Shown piece after piece: positions 15,427 through 24,317 of a stretch of 36,322 nucleotides of DNA (position 1 is its first letter; every line of letters begins with the position of its first letter). A program made the position numbers and the translations under genes. The notes under the pieces were generated by a model. It made no database searches, was not told the DNA's origin, and saw nothing but the letters and a program-made list of their open reading frames with translations. The DNA is from Peptococcaceae bacterium (lineage in GTDB: Bacteria; Bacillota; Desulfitobacteriia; Desulfitobacteriales; Syntrophobotulaceae): the NCBI GenBank assembly GCA_009783315.1, contig WRHI01000022.1:1-36322 (forward strand). Direction: 5' to 3'.

Positions 15427-17928
15427 ATGGGTTTGCTCAAAACAATTATTGACGGAAATGTCCGGGAGGTCAAAAAATATAGCAAACGCGTTGACCAGAT
15501 CAACGCCCTTGAACCCGCGATGCAAAAGTTGACAGACGAGGAGTTGCGGGGAAAAACGGTGGAGTTCCGCCAACGGCTGGATCAGGGTAGTACCTTGGAC
15601 GAGCTTCTGCCGGAGGCTTTTGCCGTGGTTAGGGAAACGGCTTGGCGCGTGCTGGGCCAGCGTCATTATGACGTGCAGATGATTGGCGGCATGGTGCTTC
15701 ATGACGGGCGCATCGCCGAGATGAAAACAGGGGAAGGCAAAACCTTGGTGGCGACGCTGCCCTGCTATCTCAACGCGCTAACATCCCTGGGCGTTCATGT
15801 TATTACGGTTAACGACTATCTGGCCAGGCGTGACTCGGAGTGGATGGGGCAGATCTATAAGGCTCTGGGGATGACGGTGGGCCTGATTGTCCATGGTCTT
15901 GATCACGATGAACGAAAAGAAAGCTATGGGGCTGACATAACATATGGCACCAACAATGAATTCGGGTTCGACTATCTGCGCGATAACATGTCCTCTTCTA
16001 TGGAACTCTTGGTGCAGAGACCCCTTAATTACGCTATTGTTGACGAGGTTGATTCCATCTTGGTTGACGAGGCGCGCACGCCTCTCATTATTTCCGGTCA
16101 GGCCGACAAACCCACCGATCTCTATGTGCGCGTGGCCAAAATCATGCCGCGCTTAAAACCGGAGGCCGACTATACCGTCAACGAAAAGGATCGGGTGGTG
16201 GTGCTGACAGAGCAAGGTGCGGCCAATGTGGAGCGCTGGATGGGGCTCGACAATCTTTATGACGATCTCCACAACGAAGTGGCCCATCATGTCAATCAGG
16301 CCCTTAAGGCCCATACCCTTTTCCGCAAAGACCGGGACTATGTTGTCAAAGATGGCGAAATTATTATTGTCGATGAGTTTACCGGGCGCCTTATGTTCGG
16401 CAGACGTTACAGCGAGGGGCTGCATCAGGCTATTGAAGCCAAGGAAAACGTCAAAATCGAACGGGAGAGCCAGACCCTGGCCACTATTACCTTTCAGAAC
16501 TACTTCCGCATGTATACCAAATTGGCCGGTATGACCGGTACGGCGATGACAGAAGAACCGGAATTTATTAATATTTACCGTCTTGATGTGGTGGACATCC
16601 CTACGAACAAACCTATGGTCAGAGATGATATGCCCGACGCCGTGTTCCGCACGGAAGCCGGCAAGTTCGCCGCCGTTGTTGAGGCCATTAAAGAGCGTCA
16701 CGCCACAGGCCAACCGGTGCTTGTAGGCACAATATCCATTGAAAAATCCGAGTATTTAAGCAAATTGCTTAAAAAAACCGGCGTGCCTCATCAGGTTTTG
16801 AACGCCAAATTCCATGAGAAGGAAGCCGAGATTGTGACCCAAGCCGGTCAGCCCAACATGGTGACCATCGCCACCAACATGGCCGGACGCGGCACCGATA
16901 TTGTTTTGGGCCCAGGGATCCAGGAGCTGGGGGGACTGCATATTATCGGCACGGAGCGCCATGAATCCAGGCGCATTGACAACCAGCTGCGCGGGCGCGC
17001 CGGCCGCCAGGGTGACCCGGGCTCGTCCCAGTTCTATATCTCTATGGAAGATGATCTTATGCGCCTTTTCGGCGAAAACCTCGGCGGCATTATGGACAGG
17101 TTCGGTATGGACGAAGATATGAGTATTGAGTCCAAAATGCTCAGCCGCAGTATTGAGACCGCCCAGAAGCGTGTTGAGAATCGCAACTATGAAATCCGCA
17201 AAAACGTTCTCAACTACGATGACGTTATGAACAAACAGCGGGAGGTTATTTATGGCCAACGCCGGGAAGTGCTGCATCAGGACAACCTTAAGGACCATAT
17301 ATTGGGAATGATCGAAACACTTATTGAAGAAGCGGTGGAGAGGCAGGCCGCCGAGAGCCCCTATCCTGAGGCATGGGACTTGGACAGTTTTTTGGGGTTC
17401 GCGGAAAAATTGTTTTTACCCGGTCATAGCCTAACCCGGGAGGATCTGGTTAACCTCCCTAAGGACGATATCGTTGATTTCCTGCTTGACCGAGCCACGG
17501 AACTTTACAACGCCCGGGAAGAGGCCTTTGGCGCCGAACTCATGCGCGGCATCGAACGGGCTGTCATGCTCCAGATTGTTGATAACCATTGGAAAGACCA
17601 CCTGGACGCCATGGATATGCTGCGGGAAGGAATCGGGCTTAGAGCTTACGGACAGCGCGATCCTCTTGTGGAATACCGCAACGAGGCCTACGATATGTTT
17701 CAGAATATGATCGCCTCGATTCAGGAGGAAGTCGTTACCTATATTATGCGGGTAACGCCCCGGGCAGCCGAGGCGGTGCCGGAGAAACCAACCAATGTTA
17801 CCGAGAACCTTTACAACGAAGGCGCGTCGGCCAGACAACCCCGCCGCGTCGGCGAACAGATTGGGCGCAACGATCCCTGCCCCTGTGGCAGCGGAAAGAA
17901 GTATAAGAAGTGTTGCGGAGACAGTTGA
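15427..17928 (+). CDS. secA: Preprotein translocase ATPase SecA
   Basis: 833 aa from ATG 15427 ([11 protein letters not shown]), the family's usual start. Walker A is in [14 protein letters not shown] (about residue 98 on), the DEAD-type box is [21 protein letters not shown]-like from about residue 203, and [12 protein letters not shown] and the arginine-finger region [13 protein letters not shown] follow. The C-terminus carries the zinc-binding [15 protein letters not shown] tail that binds SecB or lipids. SecA powers export through SecYEG. The last two residues and the stop codon sit in a CAGTTGA heptamer that opens a long repeat array before prfB. Confidence 0.98.
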   Translation: MGLLKTIIDGNVREVKKYSKRVDQINALEPAMQKLTDEELRGKTVEFRQRLDQGSTLDELLPEAFAVVRETAWRVLGQRHYDVQMIGGMVLHDGRIAEMKTGEGKTLVATLPCYLNALTSLGVHVITVNDYLARRDSEWMGQIYKALGMTVGLIVHGLDHDERKESYGADITYGTNNEFGFDYLRDNMSSSMELLVQRPLNYAIVDEVDSILVDEARTPLIISGQADKPTDLYVRVAKIMPRLKPEADYTVNEKDRVVVLTEQGAANVERWMGLDNLYDDLHNEVAHHVNQALKAHTLFRKDRDYVVKDGEIIIVDEFTGRLMFGRRYSEGLHQAIEAKENVKIERESQTLATITFQNYFRMYTKLAGMTGTAMTEEPEFINIYRLDVVDIPTNKPMVRDDMPDAVFRTEAGKFAAVVEAIKERHATGQPVLVGTISIEKSEYLSKLLKKTGVPHQVLNAKFHEKEAEIVTQAGQPNMVTIATNMAGRGTDIVLGPGIQELGGLHIIGTERHESRRIDNQLRGRAGRQGDPGSSQFYISMEDDLMRLFGENLGGIMDRFGMDEDMSIESKMLSRSIETAQKRVENRNYEIRKNVLNYDDVMNKQREVIYGQRREVLHQDNLKDHILGMIETLIEEAVERQAAESPYPEAWDLDSFLGFAEKLFLPGHSLTREDLVNLPKDDIVDFLLDRATELYNAREEAFGAELMRGIERAVMLQIVDNHWKDHLDAMDMLREGIGLRAYGQRDPLVEYRNEAYDMFQNMIASIQEEVVTYIMRVTPRAAEAVPEKPTNVTENLYNEGASARQPRRVGEQIGRNDPCPCGSGKKYKKCCGDS

Positions 17929-18051
17929 CAAGACAATGGACAATGGACAATGGACAATGGACAATGGGGAACAGGAAATGGGAAATGGGAAACGGGAAAC
18001 GGGGAACAGGAAACGGGAAACGGGAAATGGGAAATGGAAACGGGAAACGAT
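17922..18051. repeat. Composite heptamer array: CAATGGA then AAACGGG family
   Basis: It opens with CAGTTGA, which supplies the secA stop (17926-17928). After 5 nt come five CAATGGN units (17934-17968), and without losing register about eleven units of a second family (GAACAGG, AAATGGG, AAACGGG) to about 18038, then two more after a one-base slip. Two different heptamer sequences thus share one continuous 7-bp phase. Confidence 0.92.
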
Positions 18052-18092
18052 TGATAGCTGTCTGACGGGTTCTTATTTTTTAGAAGGAAGTG

Positions 18093-19224
18093 ATGAAAGT
18101 GCTTGCCGAATGGAAACGTGAGATCGAAGTCCTTAAGAACAGCCTTGCAGATTTGAGGGTTTCCCTTTGACGTCCCTGGACGTGAGAAACTTAGGGAAAG
18201 CCTTGAAGAACGTTTGAATGATCCCGGTTTTTGGGACGACCCCCAGGCGGCTCAGGGTGTTATGCAGGAACTCTCGGGGCATAAAGACAAGATTGAGCTC
18301 TTTGAGCGCTTGTCCGAAGCCGTTGAGGATGTGGGCGTGATGTGGGAAATCGGCATGGAAGCTGAAGGATCTCAGCCCGAAGAGGCCGCGGGCATTGAGG
18401 AAGAAGTGGCGCAGGCTGTGAAAAGTTTGCAGGAGGAATTTGCCCGGCTGGAACTGGATCTTCTTTTGAACGGGCCTTATGACGACAACAATGCCATTCT
18501 GACGCTGCATTCCGGCGCGGGGGGCACAGAGGCTCAAGATTGGGTGCAGATGTTGTTTCGAATGTATCAGCGTTGGGGCGAGGAAAGGGGTTTCAAGGTG
18601 GAGGTGCTCGATCTTCTGGCTGGGGATGAAGCCGGCGTCAAGAGCGTTACCATCTCGCTGCAGGGGCCCAACGCTTACGGTTACGCTAAAGCGGAAAAAG
18701 GGGTTCACCGCCTGGTGCGTATTTCGCCTTTTGATGCGTCGAGCCGGCGCCATACTTCCTTCGCTTCGGTGGATGTTATTCCTGAAGTCGAAAGCGACGC
18801 GGAGATTCCTGTCGACAGCGAGGATCTTAAGATCGATACCTACCGTTCGGGCGGCGCCGGCGGTCAGCATGTTAACAAAACCGATTCCGCCGTGCGCATC
18901 ACGCATCTGCCTTCGGGAATCGTCGTCCAGTGTCAGAACGAACGATCTCAGATTCAGAACAAAGCCGCCGCTATGCGCATTCTGATGGCCCGCTTGCTTG
19001 AATTGAAACGCAAGCAGCAGGAAGAGGAGCTTTTCGAGATCCGTGGCGCCCAGAGCGACATCGCTTGGGGTAGCCAGATTCGCTCCTATGTTTTTCAGCC
19101 TTACAGCCTGGTTAAGGATCATCGTACCAATGTGGAGACAGGCAACGTGGGCGCGGTTATGGATGGGAAGATTGATTTGTTTATCAGCGCCTACCTGCAG
19201 TGGCAATTGACAGTGGACAGTTAA
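18093..19224 (+). CDS. prfB: Peptide chain release factor 2 (programmed +1 frameshift)
   Basis: It is made of two frames: 18093-18167 (25 codons) and, after skipping base 18168, 18169-19224; 376 aa in total. The first frame (MKVLAEWKREIEVLKN...) ends at an in-frame TGA (18168-18170). The second frame continues with DVPGREKLRESLEERLNDP, exactly the expected RF2 sequence. The GGQ catalytic motif is in YRSGGAGGQHVNKTDSAVR and the stop-codon-reading SPF motif in VRISPFDASSRR. RF2 releases peptides at UGA and UAA, and the internal UGA makes its own synthesis self-limiting. The start has an AGAAGGA ribosome site. The last residues (QLTVDS) and TAA stop come from heptamer repeats. Confidence 0.96.
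18155..18171 (+). promoter_or_regulatory. RF2 programmed frameshift signal
   Basis: The slippery CTT-TGA-C (18165-18171) is preceded by a Shine-Dalgarno-like GAGGG (18155-18159) with 5 nt between it and CTT. In E. coli the AGGGGG block is only about 3 nt from CTT, so the spacing here is slightly relaxed. Confidence 0.9.
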
Positions 19225-19287
19225 TGCAATGGACAAGGGCAATGGACGATGGCAATGGACAATGGACAATGGACAATGGACAATGGG
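19204..19287. repeat. Heptamer array CAATGGA type, partly degenerate
   Basis: CAATTGA, CAGTGGA and CAGTTAA (19204-19224) encode the end and stop of prfB. Further CAATGGA units follow, with two 6-nt slipped units (CAAGGG, CGATGG), then four units in register up to 19287. Confidence 0.9.
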
Positions 19288-19298
19288 GAGAGGGACAC

Positions 19299-19424
19299 CG
19301 GGAGCCGAATACCGAACACCGGGAGCCGAATGCCGAATGCCGCGTACCGAATACTGAATACTGAATACTGAATACTGAATACTGAATACTGAATACCACG
19401 TACCGAATACCGAATACCGAGTAG
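19299..19424. repeat. Heptamer array NGAATAC type, 18 units
   Basis: Exactly 126 bp, 18 units without a register slip: CGGGAGC, CGAATAC, CGAACAC, CGGGAGC, two CGAATGC, CGCGTAC, CGAATAC, six TGAATAC, CACGTAC, two CGAATAC, CGAGTAG. The last unit borders the ribosome site of the transketolase gene, 8 nt before its ATG. Confidence 0.93.
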
Positions 19425-19432
19425 GGGAGATC

Positions 19433-20281
19433 ATGGCTGGAAAAGAGACATTGAAAGATTTGGAAAAAGTCGCCCGGAACCTCCGGCGAGATGTTATTGA
19501 AATGCTGACGGCGGCTCAGTCAGGTCACCCAGGCGGGAGTCTGTCCGCGGCGGATATTCTTGTCGCGCTGTACTTCCACGAGATGCGTCTTGATCCTTTG
19601 AATCCCGACTGGCCCGACCGCGACCGCTTTGTGTTGAGCAAAGGGCACGCGGCGCCGGCGCTGTACGCGGCTTTGGCCCATCGAGGGTTCTTTTCTGTTG
19701 ATGACCTGACAACGTTGCGCCGGCTAGGGTCCAATTTGCAAGGCCATCCGGATATGATCAGGCTTTCGGGGGTTGATATGACGACCGGATCGTTGGGGCA
19801 GGGTTTGTCTGTGGCGGTGGGTATGGCCCTGGCCGGCAAAACCGACGGCAAAACCTTCCGCGTCTATACGTTGCTCGGCGACGGCGAGATTAATGAGGGC
19901 ATGGTCTGGGAAGCGGCGATGGCCGCGGCTCATTATAAGTTGGATAATCTGGTGGCTGTTGTTGACAGCAACGGTTTGCAGATCGACGGACCCACCGCGA
20001 CCGTGATGAATTCCGCGCCTCTTTCGGACAAATGGAGCGCTTTTGGCTGGCATGTGGAACTGGCGGACGGGCATGATTTTGCGTCTCTGACCCAGGCTTT
20101 GAGCGGTTTGCGTCAGCAGCGGGGCCGGCCCGGTGTCGTGATCGCGCGTACCGTGAAAGGCAAAGGGGTGTCGTTTATGGAGAATAAAGCGGAATGGCAC
20201 GGTGTGGCGCCCAACCGGGAGTTGGCTGACAAAGCCCTGAAAGAACTGGCGGATCCGAAAGGAGATTTGTCCTATGACTAA
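19433..20281 (+). CDS. tktA: Transketolase, N-terminal (TPP-binding) subunit
   Basis: 282 aa. It carries the thiamine-diphosphate motif (GDGEINEGMVWEAAM at about residue 144) and the early conserved SGHPGGSLSAADIL and DRFVLSKGHAAPALY. It corresponds to the first half of a full transketolase; many Clostridia have the enzyme split in two. With the C-terminal subunit it transfers two-carbon units between sugar phosphates in the non-oxidative pentose phosphate pathway. A GGGGAG ribosome site, next to the end of a heptamer array, precedes ATG 19433. It overlaps the next gene by 8 nt, so the two are translationally coupled. Confidence 0.95.
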   Translation: MAGKETLKDLEKVARNLRRDVIEMLTAAQSGHPGGSLSAADILVALYFHEMRLDPLNPDWPDRDRFVLSKGHAAPALYAALAHRGFFSVDDLTTLRRLGSNLQGHPDMIRLSGVDMTTGSLGQGLSVAVGMALAGKTDGKTFRVYTLLGDGEINEGMVWEAAMAAAHYKLDNLVAVVDSNGLQIDGPTATVMNSAPLSDKWSAFGWHVELADGHDFASLTQALSGLRQQRGRPGVVIARTVKGKGVSFMENKAEWHGVAPNRELADKALKELADPKGDLSYD

Positions 20282-21263
20282 TCTGACCGAACGTATGCCG
20301 CCAAAAGGCAAAAAAATAGCTTTGCGGGAGATTTACGGCTTGACGCTGGTTGAATTGGGTAAGGACAATGCCGACGTGGTGGCGCTGGACGCCGATTTGT
20401 CCGGGTCTACCAAATCATCCAAGTTTGCCCGGGCTTTTCCGGAAAGATTCTTCAACGCCGGGGTGGCCGAACAGAATATGATTGGGATGGCGGCGGGGTT
20501 GGCCGCCTGCGGCAAGATTCCTTTTGCCAGCACTTTCGCTGTTTTTGCCACGGGACGCGCTTTTGAACAGATTCGCAATTCTGTGGCGTGCCCCCAGCTC
20601 AATGTTAAGATCGCTGCCTCCCATGCCGGCATTGATGTGGGCGAAGACGGCGCCTCCCATCAAGCCATTGAGGATGTTGCCCTGATGCGCGCTTTGCCCA
20701 ACATGTGCGTCCTTGTGCCGGCGGACGCCCTGGAGGTCAGCCAGATGGTTTACGCGGCCGCGGCCTGGGACGGGCCTGTTTATATCCGGATGGGGCGCAG
20801 TCCTGTGCCGACGATTTTTGACGACGGGTACACGTTTGTCATCGGCCGGGCCAAGATTGTCCGCCGCCCTCCCGAAGGGCCGGCCGGGGTGACGTTGATC
20901 GCCGCGGGATCCATGGTGGTTCAATGTCTGGAGGCGGCGAAACAACTCAAAGGTGAAGGCCTGGAAGCTATGGTGATCAACTGCTCTTCGGTGAAACCGC
21001 TGGATAAAGAAACCATCATTATGGCGGCCAGAGAGAGCGGTTGCGTTGTCACCGCAGAGGAACACAGCGTCGTCGGCGGGTTGGGCAGCGCTGTAGCGGA
21101 GGTTTTGTGCGAGAACTATCCTGTGCCGATGGCTTTTGTGGGCATCAAGGATTGTTTTGGACAATCGGGGAACCCCGCGGAATTAATGGAGCATTACGCT
21201 TTAACCGCCGGGGAGATTGTACGGGCCGCTGTCCAAGTGGCCGCTGTAAGGAGAACGTCATGA
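20274..21263 (+). CDS. tktB: Transketolase, C-terminal subunit
   Basis: 329 aa, covering the pyrimidine-binding and C-terminal domains. Motifs: VALDADLSGSTKSSKFA, FFNAGVAEQNMIGMAAGLA (with the catalytic Glu in AEQ) and ASHAGIDVGEDGASHQ. It forms the active enzyme with the subunit upstream. A GGAG ribosome site lies inside the end of that gene. The stop overlaps the start of ftsE (ATGA), so the transketolase pair and ftsE are in one transcript although their functions differ. Confidence 0.95.
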   Translation: MTNLTERMPPKGKKIALREIYGLTLVELGKDNADVVALDADLSGSTKSSKFARAFPERFFNAGVAEQNMIGMAAGLAACGKIPFASTFAVFATGRAFEQIRNSVACPQLNVKIAASHAGIDVGEDGASHQAIEDVALMRALPNMCVLVPADALEVSQMVYAAAAWDGPVYIRMGRSPVPTIFDDGYTFVIGRAKIVRRPPEGPAGVTLIAAGSMVVQCLEAAKQLKGEGLEAMVINCSSVKPLDKETIIMAARESGCVVTAEEHSVVGGLGSAVAEVLCENYPVPMAFVGIKDCFGQSGNPAELMEHYALTAGEIVRAAVQVAAVRRTS

Positions 21264-21952
21264 TTCAATTGCGCAATGTGTCGAAAGTGTATCCCAACGG
21301 CTCAAAGGCGCTGACGCGCATCAACCTTGAGGTGCCTAAGAACGATTTTGTTTTTCTCGTGGGATCCAGCGGGGCTGGCAAGTCAACGCTGATCAAGCTG
21401 CTCTTTCGGGAGGAGCTGGCGACCCGGGGCAAGGTGCTCATCAACGGTGTTGATGTTGTTCGGCTGAAAAACCGCCAGGTCCCTTATATGCGCCGCAAGA
21501 TGGGGGTCATTTTTCAGGATTTCAAATTGCTGCCCAATCAAACGGTTTTTGAGAACGTTGCTTTTGCCCAGCGTGTTTTGGGACAGCCGACGAAAAAGAT
21601 TCGCACCAGAACCATGCAAATGCTCGATCTTGTGGGGCTCGCATCCAAGCACAAGGCTTTTCCGGACGAACTTTCCGGAGGGGAACAGCAGCGGGTCTGT
21701 GTGGCCCGGGCGATGATCAACAGCCCGGAACTGCTTTTGGCGGACGAGCCCACCGGCAACCTTGATGTGGATACCGCTTGGGGTATTGCCGACCTGTTGT
21801 GCAAATTCAATGAGTTGGGGACAACCATTGTTATGTCGACCCACGCCATGCATATTGTGGAGAACCTGAACAAGAGGGTCGTCCGTGTCGAAGGCGGGGA
21901 AATCGTTGAGGATACCGGGCGGCACACGCTTTTGGCTAAGTGGGGGATTTGA
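21260..21952 (+). CDS. ftsE: Cell division ATP-binding protein FtsE
   Basis: 230 aa from ATG 21260, with GGAG upstream. ABC ATPase motifs: Walker [10 protein letters not shown] (about residues 36-44), signature LSGGEQQR (about 138) and Walker [13 protein letters not shown] (about 157-168). FtsE sits on the inner membrane face with FtsX and drives activation of cell-wall hydrolases at the septum. A heptamer array starts directly after its TGA stop, giving a 130-nt gap before ftsX, which is long for this operon. Confidence 0.96.
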   Translation: MIQLRNVSKVYPNGSKALTRINLEVPKNDFVFLVGSSGAGKSTLIKLLFREELATRGKVLINGVDVVRLKNRQVPYMRRKMGVIFQDFKLLPNQTVFENVAFAQRVLGQPTKKIRTRTMQMLDLVGLASKHKAFPDELSGGEQQRVCVARAMINSPELLLADEPTGNLDVDTAWGIADLLCKFNELGTTIVMSTHAMHIVENLNKRVVRVEGGEIVEDTGRHTLLAKWGI

Positions 21953-21987
21953 CAATGGACAATGGACAATTGACAATGGACAATGAG
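21953..21987. repeat. Heptamer array CAATGGA/CAATTGA, 5 units
   Basis: Starts at the base after the ftsE TGA stop: CAATGGA, CAATGGA, CAATTGA, CAATGGA, CAATGAG. Confidence 0.9.
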
Positions 21988-22023
21988 GGAAGCAGAGGAT
22001 TGTCTGACTTTGTACTTTGAATC

Positions 22024-22071
22024 TCGAACCACGACCACGATCCACGAACCTCGAACCTCGAACCTCGAATG
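22024..22071. repeat. Heptamer array TCGAACC type, about 7 units
   Basis: TCGAACC, a 6-nt ACGACC, then ACGATCC, ACGAACC, TCGAACC, TCGAACC, TCGAATG. It ends just before the GGGGGA ribosome site of ftsX. Confidence 0.85.
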
Positions 22072-22082
22072 GGGGATGTTTC

Positions 22083-22964
22083 ATGATTTATGTTATTAAG
22101 CAAGCGTTAAGATCTTTGGCGCGAAATTTTTGGCTTAGCGTAGCCTCAATTATGACGATGATGATTTCGCTGGCTATTTTGGGATTTGCGCTGATTGTGC
22201 TGGATCTTACCGGTAACGTGGCTGCGAGTATTGAGTCTCAGGTACAGATTTCGGCTTATGTTGGGGAAGAAGGGGTTCAGATAGACGACAGCGTGATTGC
22301 GGAGGTTGAACGGAAGATTCGCGCGATGGCGCATGTGACCGACGTAAGCGTTGTCAGTCCACAAGAAGGGTTGAAAATGGTTGCTCAGGAACGCAATAAG
22401 AGTGTTGAGGAAGTCATGAAGGATTATGACAGTAATCCGCTCCCCTACCGGCTTGTGGTTGAGGTTACGGACAAAAGCCGCGTGGTCGAAACTGCGCATG
22501 AGATTGAGGGCATCCAAGAAGTCTATAGAGCGGATTACGGGCAGGGCGTGCTAGAGAAAATCCTGGGTCTGACCAAGTTGTTGCGACGGATTGGGGTTCT
22601 TGTGGTTGCAGTTTTCGCTTTGGCCGCCTTTGTGCTGATTACGCTCAACATTCGTGCCAATGTGTTTTCCAGGGAGAAAGAGATCCAGATTATGCGGTTG
22701 GTTGGGGCCAGCAACGCTTTTATTCGTGGGCCTTTCTTCGTTGAAGGTACGTTGGTCGGCAGCGTCGGCGCCATTATTGCCGTTATTGTTGTCGGATCAG
22801 GGTATTCGGTGTTTACCCAGTTCGTTGAGAGGGAGATGAGTTTCTTGCCGATTGTGGTAGAAAGTCAGGTCTTGATGATGGTTCTGGTTATTATGTTGGC
22901 CGGAGGCGTCCTGATTGGGGCTTCCGCCAGTATGGTTTCGATGAGACGGTTTTTGAAGCTTTAG
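22083..22964 (+). CDS. ftsX: Cell division membrane protein FtsX
   Basis: 293 aa from ATG 22083. Four membrane segments are visible: about residues 19-45 (WLSVASIMTMMISLAILGF), 170-192, 222-243 and 263-288. A large extracytoplasmic loop lies between the first and second. FtsX is the permease-like partner of FtsE and contacts a peptidoglycan hydrolase or its activator outside. The M23 protein encoded next is the natural candidate. The frame is open upstream into the heptamer array, but the array-derived starts lack a ribosome site. Confidence 0.95.
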   Translation: MIYVIKQALRSLARNFWLSVASIMTMMISLAILGFALIVLDLTGNVAASIESQVQISAYVGEEGVQIDDSVIAEVERKIRAMAHVTDVSVVSPQEGLKMVAQERNKSVEEVMKDYDSNPLPYRLVVEVTDKSRVVETAHEIEGIQEVYRADYGQGVLEKILGLTKLLRRIGVLVVAVFALAAFVLITLNIRANVFSREKEIQIMRLVGASNAFIRGPFFVEGTLVGSVGAIIAVIVVGSGYSVFTQFVEREMSFLPIVVESQVLMMVLVIMLAGGVLIGASASMVSMRRFLKL

Positions 22965-23050
22965 GGGTGAGGATACTGTTCTTTATAAAATTAGCAGCCT
23001 TTTTGAAGAATGTGTTGTAAGGGGTCTTAGGGATAGAAAGGAGAAGGAGA

Positions 23051-24238
23051 ATGAACGTTCAGACTTTGCCAAGATGGCGGATACCTTGTGTTATGGTTCT
23101 GGTAATGGCGGGACTGCTGGTTGCGGGTTTGGCGCAGCCGTTACAGGCGGCTTCCGTGGATGATTTGAATAAGCAGCTGCGGGATAAACAAAGCAATATA
23201 ACGGATACATCCGGGCAATTGACTGCGCTTAAGAAGCAAATTGCCGGGACGCAAGACGAAATTGACGAATTAAGGCTTGAGATTCAGGAGAGCGAGAAAC
23301 AGGTCACGGCTAAAGAGAAAGCCTATGACGAGGCTGTGGCTAAAGTTTCCGAGGCTCAAATGCGTGTAGAACTAAAGCAAGCTGAAGTTGCTGAACGACA
23401 AGCCATTATGCGCACGCGCGCGCGCGCCACATATGAGGAAGGAAAGACAAGTACACTCAGTATGCTGCTGCAGGCGACGAGTTTTTCTGATTTGCTTTCC
23501 CGTGTGGAGTATTTGAAGTGTCTTGATGATAAGGACAAGGATTTGCTTGACGATCTCCAAAATCGTCAGAAGGAACTGGAAGAAGAGCAAGCGAAGCTTA
23601 CCGTTCAGATGGAGGCCGCTCAGGCTATGAAAGAAGATGCTGAGCGAGCAAAAAAACAGCTTGATTTAAAAAACAGTGACTTGCAAGCTTCTCTAGCGCA
23701 GTATAAGAAGAATGAAGAACAACTGATCAAGGAATTAGACGCGCTAGAGAAGTCCGCTCAATATATTGAAGATGAAATCAACAAAATGCAGAATGCAAAT
23801 CAGCAGAGCGGACAGGTAACGGGAAACGGCACACTCACAACTTGGCCAATCAAGACTGGTGGATGGGTTATTACCAGTGGTTATGGCATGAGACTTCACC
23901 CCATACAAAAGGTATATAAAATGCATACAGGAATTGATATTTCCGGTGTTCCTGGTGGGAGCCCGGTTTTGGCCGCAGGAAGTGGTAAAGTAAAAAGATA
24001 TTGGGATGCTAAAGGATATGGTAATTACATTATTATCGACCATGGCAAAGGAATGGCAACGTTGTATGCACACATGCAGTCCGCGGGTCTTATTGGAGAT
24101 GGCGCTTCGGTTGCTGCCGGGCAACAAATTGGGCGGGTTGGCACAACAGGAGGCAGCACCGGCAACCATCTGCATTTTGAAGTGCGTGTCAACGGCGCGC
24201 ATGTTAATCCCATGAACTACAGAGGCCAAATGAAATAA
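23051..24238 (+). CDS. EnvC-like M23 peptidase / murein hydrolase activator
   Basis: 395 aa. A signal peptide (VMVLVMAGLLVAGLAQPLQAA, cut near residue 34) is followed by a long coiled coil (about 35-260) broken by a hinge around the CLDDKDKDLLDDL region. A C-terminal M23/LytM domain (about 275-390) follows. Metal ligands are visible in MRLHPIQK..HTGID and HLHFEVRV, so the domain may be catalytic. Coiled-coil M23 proteins of this design are activated through FtsEX at the division site. An AAGGAGAAGGAG ribosome site precedes ATG 23051. It belongs to the ftsE-ftsX-M23-ctpA cluster. Confidence 0.93.
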   Translation: MNVQTLPRWRIPCVMVLVMAGLLVAGLAQPLQAASVDDLNKQLRDKQSNITDTSGQLTALKKQIAGTQDEIDELRLEIQESEKQVTAKEKAYDEAVAKVSEAQMRVELKQAEVAERQAIMRTRARATYEEGKTSTLSMLLQATSFSDLLSRVEYLKCLDDKDKDLLDDLQNRQKELEEEQAKLTVQMEAAQAMKEDAERAKKQLDLKNSDLQASLAQYKKNEEQLIKELDALEKSAQYIEDEINKMQNANQQSGQVTGNGTLTTWPIKTGGWVITSGYGMRLHPIQKVYKMHTGIDISGVPGGSPVLAAGSGKVKRYWDAKGYGNYIIIDHGKGMATLYAHMQSAGLIGDGASVAAGQQIGRVGTTGGSTGNHLHFEVRVNGAHVNPMNYRGQMK

Positions 24239-24317
24239 CATTAATCTGAGTGCCGTGAGATAAAGCCTCGGGAACAGGGTATGCTAAACAACGAAACAAC
24301 ACGGGAGGGATCGTGAC

